NCBI RefSeq assembly: GCF_023195885.1
Contig: NZ_JALPKO010000009.1
Location: forward strand, 1 to 64,000
Source of the DNA: Methylonatrum kenyense
GTDB taxonomy: Bacteria; Pseudomonadota; Gammaproteobacteria; Nitrococcales; Aquisalimonadaceae
Reading direction: 5' to 3'
Length of the DNA stretch: 64,000 nucleotides
The translations under genes were made by a program, and so were the position numbers. Below are positions 60,768-64,000 of this stretch, one piece after another (positions within the stretch are counted from its first letter, which is position 1; each line of letters opens with the position of its first letter). Under the pieces are notes generated by a model that made no database searches, had not been told where the DNA came from, and worked only from the letters and a program-made list of their open reading frames with translations.

Positions 60768-62096
60768 ATGGGCAAGCAGCAATCGGTGGCCGGGACAGCC
60801 GCCGACTATCTGATCGCGTCAAGGCGATGCGAAATCCTCGGCCTTGAACACCTGCTGGGTACCAGTCGCCTGGTGGTGAGCATCAGCAACCTGGTACATG
60901 TACTTCAGCGTGAGCGCGGTACGGCGAACCTGTTTACCGGATCCGCCGGTTCCCGGTGTGGCGGCGCCCTGGATGAGGCCATGGCCCGTTCCCGGGAGCG
61001 CGAACAGCGCTTTCGATCCCGCTTGCGGGAGCTGGATACGGGGGCGAGCAGTCCTGCCTCCAACAGCCGCCTGTTCAACCGAATCGCGCATGCGCTACGC
61101 GGCCTTGACGCGCTTGAGGCGGTGCGCGACGCGATCCGGCAGCAGTCCCTGTCGCCGGAGACCATCATTGAGGGCTACAGTGCCCTGATCCAGGCGCTGC
61201 TTGGCGTTGTTTTCGAGGCCGCGGACTCGGCGGCGGACCATGCCATTTCGGCGATTCTGGTTGCCATGTTTCATCTGATGCAGGGCAAGGAGTTTGCCGG
61301 TCAGGAACGGGGGATTGGCGCCGCCGGCTTTGCCCAAGGCGAGTTCGGACAACGCTCGCGCAGACGCCTGCAGCATTTGATCGACAGCCAGGAACGCTGC
61401 TTCGAGGTGTTTGTCGGCTTCGCCGATGCCGAATCGCTCCGGCTCTGGAACGACGGGGGCGCGCACCGGGCCTCCGCCGAACTGGAACGGCTACGGCGTA
61501 TCGCACTGACCAGCGGGACTGCCACAGCCAATGTCGATGACCTCAGCGAGGCCTGGTTCGACGAGGCGAGCCGACGGATCGACGCAATGAAGCTGGTGGA
61601 AGATCAGCTTGAACGCAGCCTGGAAACACTCTGCAGCGCAACCCTGGAGCAGGCGCGCGACGCCCTCAGTCGGCAACGAACAGCGATCGAGGCCCTTGCT
61701 GCGGAGCCGGCCCCTGGCGGCACCTTTGCTGTGTTTCTCGGTAGCGACGAGCGGTCTACGCCCGACGACGGTGGTACGCAGCGCTACACGATGGAATGGG
61801 GTGGCGAGCAGCTCGGTCGTTCGCTGCTGGAATTGCTGCAGTCCCAGTCACGGCGGCTCCAGGCGATGGGCGAGGAGCTCAACGGCGCGCGCGCCGCGCT
61901 CGCCGAACGCAAGAACATCGAGCGGGCCAAGGGTTTGATCATGCGGCACCGCAGGTTGACCGAGGAGGAGGCGTACCGATTCTTGCGCGAGGTGGCGATG
62001 TCGCAAAGCCGCCGCCTGGCCGACGTCGCCGCCGACACCATCGCCATGGCCGATTTGCTGGGAGATTCGGGGGAAGCCAGCGGCCACCGGGGTTGA
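60768..62096 (+). CDS. nasR: Nitrate-sensing transcription antiterminator (NIT-ANTAR, NasR type)
   Basis: 442 residues from ATG 60768 with 'gagag' upstream. Residues ~30-330 are the all-helical NIT nitrate sensor: 'LVVSISNLVHVLQRERGTANLFTGSAGS' is its first helix pair and 'RIDAMKLVEDQLERSLE' its last. After a linker, residues ~375-435 form an ANTAR RNA-binding domain ('LNGARAALAERKNIERAKGLIMRHRRLTEEEAYRFLREVAMSQSRRLADVAADTI'). In Klebsiella NasR, nitrate binding to NIT lets ANTAR bind two leader stem-loops and prevent termination. The nirB leader just downstream holds exactly such stem-loops and a terminator. Own sigma-54-like promoter and NtrC-type site upstream. Confidence 0.9.
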   Translation: MGKQQSVAGTAADYLIASRRCEILGLEHLLGTSRLVVSISNLVHVLQRERGTANLFTGSAGSRCGGALDEAMARSREREQRFRSRLRELDTGASSPASNSRLFNRIAHALRGLDALEAVRDAIRQQSLSPETIIEGYSALIQALLGVVFEAADSAADHAISAILVAMFHLMQGKEFAGQERGIGAAGFAQGEFGQRSRRRLQHLIDSQERCFEVFVGFADAESLRLWNDGGAHRASAELERLRRIALTSGTATANVDDLSEAWFDEASRRIDAMKLVEDQLERSLETLCSATLEQARDALSRQRTAIEALAAEPAPGGTFAVFLGSDERSTPDDGGTQRYTMEWGGEQLGRSLLELLQSQSRRLQAMGEELNGARAALAERKNIERAKGLIMRHRRLTEEEAYRFLREVAMSQSRRLADVAADTIAMADLLGDSGEASGHRG

Positions 62097-62118
62097 TTTC
62101 GGACTGAACGCGAAACAA

Positions 62119-62144
62119 GAAAGGGTCCCGCCTGGGTCCCTTTC
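62119..62144 (+). terminator. Terminator-like hairpin after nasR
   Basis: GAAAGGGTCCC / GGGTCCCTTTC, an 11-bp stem with one T-T mismatch, 22 bases after the nasR stop; followed by only a short T tract, so its strength is uncertain. Confidence 0.6.
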
Positions 62145-62262
62145 TCGCTGCCACGAGGCCTACTGTCAGCCTCGTCAGGCGATTGCCGGTTCCTCCTGCG
62201 ACGCGCGTTGCTCCAGTGAACGGCTTGCTGTCATTGCTGCTCATGTTGGCATCCCCAAAATG

Positions 62263-62310
62263 AAAAACGCCCACCACCTTCCGCGCCTTTACGGAAGCCT
62301 GATGGGCGTC
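62263..62310 (-). terminator. Intrinsic-terminator-like structure on the minus strand
   Basis: Read on the minus strand, ACGCCCA...CTTCCG / CGGAAG...TGGGCGT is a nested two-part stem followed by TTTTTCATTTT. No minus-strand gene is recognised upstream of it (up to 62.6 kb), so it may end a small RNA or just be a strong hairpin in the plus transcript. Confidence 0.5.
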
Positions 62311-62500
62311 ATTGCCGGTTCGGAGAACGCAACCTGCGTTGGCAGCGTCCTGCCAGGAAGGAAGCAGAAACCGCGCAAGATTCTTGGTCTTCGTAAAAAC
62401 AGAGACTTAGGTGAACTGCCGGATCCCGGCCTGCATAAAAATCCCATATTGCAGTGCAGCGTCGCGGGGCGATTCACCAAACTGGCGCAAGGGCAATGCC

Positions 62501-62517
62501 CGCCCGATCCTGGTGCG
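62501..62517. promoter_or_regulatory. Weak second NtrC-type site
   Basis: CGCCCG-ATCCT-GGTGCG matches 8 of 12 NtrC positions, exactly 31 bases (three helical turns) upstream of the strong site, as paired NtrC sites often are. Confidence 0.35.
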
Positions 62518-62531
62518 CGACGCTCGCCTTG

Positions 62532-62548
62532 TGCCCCAGGGGGGTGCA
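62532..62548. promoter_or_regulatory. Strong NtrC-type enhancer site for nirB
   Basis: TGCCCC-AGGGG-GGTGCA matches TGCACC-N5-GGTGCA at 11 of 12 positions. Its centre is about 112 bases upstream of the predicted sigma-54 start, the distance seen at E. coli glnA. Confidence 0.75.
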
Positions 62549-62595
62549 GACGACGATTCGATTATCTCCCCTGTGCCTGACGGAATATCTATTTA

Positions 62596-62608
62596 AATCA
62601 AAATTATG
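62596..62608. promoter_or_regulatory. IHF-like site between NtrC sites and promoter
   Basis: AATCAA-AATT-ATG fits WATCAA-N4-TTR at 8 of 9 fixed positions inside the only long A/T-rich tract of the region (62583-62607), placed to bend DNA between enhancer and promoter. Confidence 0.5.
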
Positions 62609-62626
62609 GGGCGTATCTGGGCGTCC

Positions 62627-62642
62627 TGGCACGGCTTTCGCT
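62627..62642 (+). promoter_or_regulatory. Sigma-54 promoter of nirB
   Basis: TGGCACG-GCTT-TCGCT: the -24 element is perfect, the -12 element has one mismatch (TCGCT for TTGCT), and GG (62628-62629) and GC (62640-62641) are separated by ten bases. Start predicted at about 62652, six bases before the first leader stem-loop. Confidence 0.8.
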
Positions 62643-62657
62643 TTATCTGGTTTATTG

Positions 62658-62682
62658 CTGCGTGACCACTGGCGGTCCGCAG
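62658..62682 (+). promoter_or_regulatory. ANTAR target stem-loop 1 (hexaloop ACUGGC)
   Basis: C-T-G-C-G / C-G-C-A-G and GACC/GGTC pairs with one bulged T give a 9-bp stem closing the six-base loop ACTGGC (62668-62673), with A at loop position 1 and G at position 4, the ANTAR recognition pattern. Confidence 0.75.
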
Positions 62683-62706
62683 TCCGGCGATGCATGGCGC
62701 ATCAGC

Positions 62707-62728
62707 CGACGAACAACGGCGTTCATTG
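62707..62728 (+). promoter_or_regulatory. ANTAR target stem-loop 2 (hexaloop AACGGC), antiterminator
   Basis: CGACGAAC / GTTCATTG pair with one C-A mismatch and one G-U, closing the six-base loop AACGGC (62715-62720), again with A1 and G4. Its 3' half uses the same bases (62719-62728) as the 5' arm of the terminator, so the two cannot form together. A competing hairpin CGGCGATGC / GCATC-A-GCCG (62685-62708) lies in the linker. Confidence 0.7.
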
Positions 62729-62774
62729 CAGGTGTCCCCGGCGGGGATATGGCTGTGATGAACGCTTTTTTTTT
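62719..62774 (+). terminator. Regulated intrinsic terminator in the nirB leader
   Basis: GCGTTCATTGCAG pairs with CTGTGATGAACGC (13 positions, two G-U), topped by TCCCC-GGC-GGGGA, and is followed by nine T (62766-62774). It ends 54 bases before the nirB ATG, a position that makes sense only as an attenuator of nirB. Confidence 0.9.
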
Positions 62775-62828
62775 GTCTTGACGCAGGGTCAGTCCGAGCG
62801 GCTGACAGCGTCCGGTTCGGAGAACGAC

Positions 62829-64000
62829 ATGAAGGAAAAGCTGGTTCTGGTGGGCAACGGCATGGCCGGCATGAAGGTGGTCGAAGAACTGCTGACCATC
62901 GCCCCCGACAAGTACGCGATTACCGTGTTCGGTGCCGAGCCCTACGGCAACTACAACCGCATCATGCTCTCGCCGCTGCTGGCCGGGGAGAAATCCCTGG
63001 ACCAGATCATGCTGAACAGCGAGGACTGGTACGCCGACAACGACATACGGCTGCACAAGGGCAAGGAGGTCATCGAGATCGACCGCCACGGCAAGCGCGT
63101 GATCGCTGCCGACGGCACCGTCGAGCACTACGATCGCCTGCTGCTCGGAACCGGCTCGAACCCGGTGATGATTCCGGTGCCCGGACATGATCTGCCGGGC
63201 GTGGTCAGCTACCGCGACGTCAAGGACGTGGACGCGATGCTGGCAGCGAGCCGGCGGCGCAAGCGTGCGGTGGTGATCGGTGGCGGCCTGCTGGGCCTGG
63301 AGGCCGCCTACGGCCTGATGCAGCAGGGCATGGAGGTGACCGTGGTGCAGCTGATGCCGTGGCTGATGGAGCGTCAGCTCGACCAGGCGGGAGGACAGTA
63401 CCTGCAGCGCTCGCTGGAGGACCGCGGCATGCGCTTCCGCATGCAGGCGGAAACCGCCGAGATTGTCGGTGATGACAACGGCATCCGGGCGGTGCGCTTC
63501 AGGGACGGCACCGAGGAAGCGGCCGATCTGGTGGTGATGGCGGTGGGCATCCGGCCCAACACCGAACTGGCCCGCAAGGCTGGCCTGCACTGCGACCGCG
63601 GCGTGCTGGTGTCGGACACGCTGCAGACCTTCGACCCCAGCATTTACGCGGTCGGGGAATGCGTGCAGCATCGCGGCCAGACCTACGGCCTGGTCGCACC
63701 GCTGTTCGAACAGGCCAAGGTCTGCGCCAACCATCTGGCCGGCTACGGCTTTCGGCTGTACGAAGGCTCGGTGACCTCGACCAAGCTCAAGGTCACCGGG
63801 ATCGACGTCTTCTCCGCCGGCGATTTCCAGGATGCCGCGGGCGTCGACAGCATCGTCTACCAGGACCCGTCCGCCGGCATCTACAAGAAGGTCTGCGTCA
63901 AGGACGACCGCATCGTCGGCGCCGTGCTCTATGGCGACACCGGTGACGGCACCTGGTACTTCCAGTTGTTGCGCGAAGGCACCAGCGTCAAGGATTTCCG
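62829..64000 (+). CDS. nirB: Nitrite reductase [NAD(P)H] large subunit (partial)
   Basis: The first 390 residues are visible; the gene runs past the window. FAD-binding 'LVLVGNGMAGMKVVEELL' (6-22), 'YNRIMLSPLLAGEKSLDQIML' (42-62), NAD-binding 'AVVIGGGLLGLEAAYGL' (147-163), second FAD contact 'IYAVGECVQHRGQTYGLVAPLFEQA', and the start of the NirB-specific domain. The sirohaem/[4Fe-4S] and BFD-like Cys regions would lie downstream. It reduces nitrite to ammonia in the cytosol. NtrC/sigma-54 and NasR-type leader control mark it as assimilatory (NasB role). RBS GGAG seven bases before the ATG. Confidence 0.93.
   Translation, partial: MKEKLVLVGNGMAGMKVVEELLTIAPDKYAITVFGAEPYGNYNRIMLSPLLAGEKSLDQIMLNSEDWYADNDIRLHKGKEVIEIDRHGKRVIAADGTVEHYDRLLLGTGSNPVMIPVPGHDLPGVVSYRDVKDVDAMLAASRRRKRAVVIGGGLLGLEAAYGLMQQGMEVTVVQLMPWLMERQLDQAGGQYLQRSLEDRGMRFRMQAETAEIVGDDNGIRAVRFRDGTEEAADLVVMAVGIRPNTELARKAGLHCDRGVLVSDTLQTFDPSIYAVGECVQHRGQTYGLVAPLFEQAKVCANHLAGYGFRLYEGSVTSTKLKVTGIDVFSAGDFQDAAGVDSIVYQDPSAGIYKKVCVKDDRIVGAVLYGDTGDGTWYFQLLREGTSVKDF

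Noticed and set aside
61939-62277. Minus-strand open frame ending inside nasR
   Set aside because: Its start region has an ATG after GGGG, but it runs into Arg-rich antisense sequence of the nasR ANTAR domain; no support as a gene.
62290-62400. 4.5S (SRP) RNA gene
   Set aside because: The GGAAGGAAGCAG 12-mer fits, but the invariant CAGG opposite it reads CCTG, the tetraloop closing pairs are broken and the outer arms do not form a long hairpin. Kept only as a finding to test.
62588-62601. FNR box TCTAT-TTAA-ATCAA upstream of nirB
   Set aside because: Only one half-site is good; the place between NtrC sites and a sigma-54 promoter fits an IHF site better.

Overview
The window is a stretch of high-GC chromosome (roughly 63-66% by eye), almost wholly housekeeping, from a gammaproteobacterium. 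The evidence is conserved gene order: pilMNOPQ-aroK-aroB-dgt-gltBD-hemE read leftwards with mrcA divergent from pilM, rph-yicC-gmk-rpoZ-spoT-ridA-recG-ubiC-ubiA read rightwards, and hemW-rdgB beside rph. Acid-rich envelope proteins and the metabolic content would suit a Chromatiales/Ectothiorhodospiraceae-like, possibly halotolerant organism, but that placement is inference. No tRNA, rRNA, CRISPR array, prophage or intact transposase gene was seen.

Layout. 1-7 kb: tail of a GcvT-fold protein, an outer-membrane porin, a very divergent Amt-family transporter with a sigma-54-like promoter, two divergent unknown envelope genes and a rhomboid protease. 7-12 kb (minus): TetR regulator, lipoprotein adaptor and RND pump. 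12.7-20.9 kb: GNAT, an APH-AAA kinase fusion, aroE, a PiT phosphate transporter with its DUF47 partner, hemB, a Nudix hydrolase and hemE. 21-30 kb (minus): gltD, gltB, dgt, aroB, aroK. 30-37 kb (minus): a lower-GC lipoprotein gene set between aroK and pilQ, then pilQPONM, with mrcA divergent. 39-49 kb: nucleotidyltransferase-like gene, gltA, rpmE2, retropepsin-like protease, FAD oxidoreductase, dinB, CPXCG protein, hemW, rdgB, rph. 49-60.5 kb (plus): yicC, gmk, rpoZ, spoT, a secreted nuclease, ridA, recG, ubiC, ubiA, cls. 60.7-64 kb: a nitrate-sensing antiterminator (NIT-ANTAR, NasR type) and the start of nirB.

The strongest signal is the nasR-nirB region. The 732-base leader before nirB holds, in order, a near-consensus NtrC site, an IHF-like site, a GG-N10-GC sigma-54 promoter, two stem-loops with six-base loops carrying A1 and G4 (the ANTAR target pattern), and a strong intrinsic terminator whose 5' arm overlaps the second stem-loop. 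nasR itself appears to have an NtrC site and a sigma-54-like promoter. Together these predict AND-type control: nitrogen limitation starts transcription and nitrate, sensed by NasR, lets it pass the terminator into nirB. This matches the Klebsiella nasF logic. The ammonia formed would feed GltBD, and the divergent Amt-like gene may share sigma-54 control.

Intergenic DNA carries two families of non-coding repeats. One is a MITE-like element with ~20-bp terminal inverted repeats (copies or fragments near 12.2, 42.5, 43.3, 49.05 and 53.2 kb), two copies of which contain further nested inverted-repeat elements. The other is a ~115-bp multi-hairpin repeat (near 7.0 kb and two copies at 27.2-27.4 kb). 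Many large open frames on the strand opposite real genes are high-GC artefacts and are left out.
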